The position numbers were made by a program, and so were the translations under genes. The notes beneath the pieces were generated by a model. It saw nothing but the letters and a program-made list of their open reading frames with translations. It was not told where the DNA came from and did not search any database. Shown in pieces: positions 34,220 to 34,545 of a stretch of DNA of 34,545 bases. Each line of letters begins with the position of its first letter. Positions within the stretch are counted from its first letter, which is position 1. Source of the stretch: a bacterium (GTDB lineage Bacteria > DUMJ01); assembly GCA_026418035.1 (NCBI GenBank), contig JAOACC010000105.1:1-34545 (forward strand), in the 5' to 3' direction.

Positions 34220-34545
34220 CTATTTAATTAAAGCTGTCCTAATTACCTCAGAAATTTCGGAAATATCTCCCTTATTTATTAAAGCCTCGATCCTCTCCAT
34301 CCCTATTTGCTCTATGACACCATTCAGACTTTTTATCCACTTAATTGATTCTCTAGCTGCCTTGACTCCGTCTTCTCTATAAGGGAAAATGTCTAGTGTA
34401 TACCAACCTTGATAGTTGCATCTCTTTAGCCAATAGAGAAGCTCTAAATATTCTATAATATGTACTGAGCCGACTATCATATCATCATCCCAAAGTCGAT
34501 AGTTATCATTCAGATGAACATAAAATAACTTATCCTCTTCAGCCA
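34220..34545 (-). CDS. Xylose-isomerase-like TIM-barrel (sugar isomerase/epimerase), C-terminal part (partial)
   Basis: The ORF track begins at an internal ATG (34480), but the frame stays open to the window edge and reads AEEDKLFYVHLNDNYRLWDDDMIVGSVHIIEYLELLYWLKRCNYQGWYTLDIFPYRED. The HLNDN...DDDMIVGSVH stretch is the metal-binding strand of AP-endonuclease/xylose-isomerase-like barrels, close to the L-rhamnose isomerase-like group. The 5' part lies outside the window. It is 18 bp before the RLP gene and on the same strand, so probably in the same operon and acting on the same sugar or sugar acid. Confidence 0.85.
   Translation of the reverse strand, partial: AEEDKLFYVHLNDNYRLWDDDMIVGSVHIIEYLELLYWLKRCNYQGWYTLDIFPYREDGVKAARESIKWIKSLNGVIEQIGMERIEALINKGDISEISEVIRTALIK

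Overview
The window reads as one contiguous piece of a low-GC bacterial chromosome. There is no rRNA, phage, IS element or CRISPR array. Codon use leans heavily on AGA/AGG for Arg and ATA for Ile, which is common in thermophilic or deep-branching lineages. The gene content (spoVG-tRNA-glmU-prs-ctc-pth-mfd-mazG order, a bifunctional Rel, D-aminoacylase, URO-D-like proteins, a RuBisCO-like protein) suggests a Firmicutes, Atribacterota, Thermotogota or Dictyoglomota type organism. I cannot place it more precisely from the sequence alone.

Layout. (1) 1-10092, plus strand: the tail of an amino-acid binding protein, its permease and ATPase, then secD-secF, a LapA-domain protein, recJ, apt, rel, dtd, a URO-D-family protein and a small hypothetical. 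Genes are tightly packed and several overlap. (2) 10116-21180, minus strand: sua5 and a ParB-like orphan, then (in transcription order) spoVG, tRNA-Gln, glmU, prs, rplY, a terminator-like hairpin, pth, mfd, mazG and a D-aminoacylase. (3) 21181-23693: a spoVG promoter, a vapC remnant, and a plus-strand FIST-GGDEF diguanylate cyclase with an apparently leaderless start. (4) 23702-34545, minus strand: a catabolic-looking cluster. In transcription order it holds a sugar isomerase/epimerase (cut by the window edge), a RuBisCO-like protein (RLP), E1-alpha, E1-beta and E2 of a 2-oxoacid or acetoin dehydrogenase, a family-5 solute-binding protein, a double-domain ADP-ribosylglycohydrolase, a second URO-D-family protein and a DeoR regulator.

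The most interesting region is (4). The RLP keeps the carbamylation Lys and metal-binding Asp/Glu but shows no loop-6 lysine motif, so it is unlikely to fix CO2. It is translationally coupled to E1-alpha, which is coupled through overlaps to E1-beta and E2. This suggests that the RLP product, or one derived from it, is cleaved oxidatively to an acyl-CoA. The substrate is unknown. 

A second theme is start and frame anomalies in conserved genes. secD has an in-frame TAA in the middle. rel and the D-aminoacylase both have conserved N-termini encoded in frame with no ATG/GTG/TTG to start them. These could be assembly errors, genuine lesions, AUU initiation or recoding, and raw reads or peptides would settle it.
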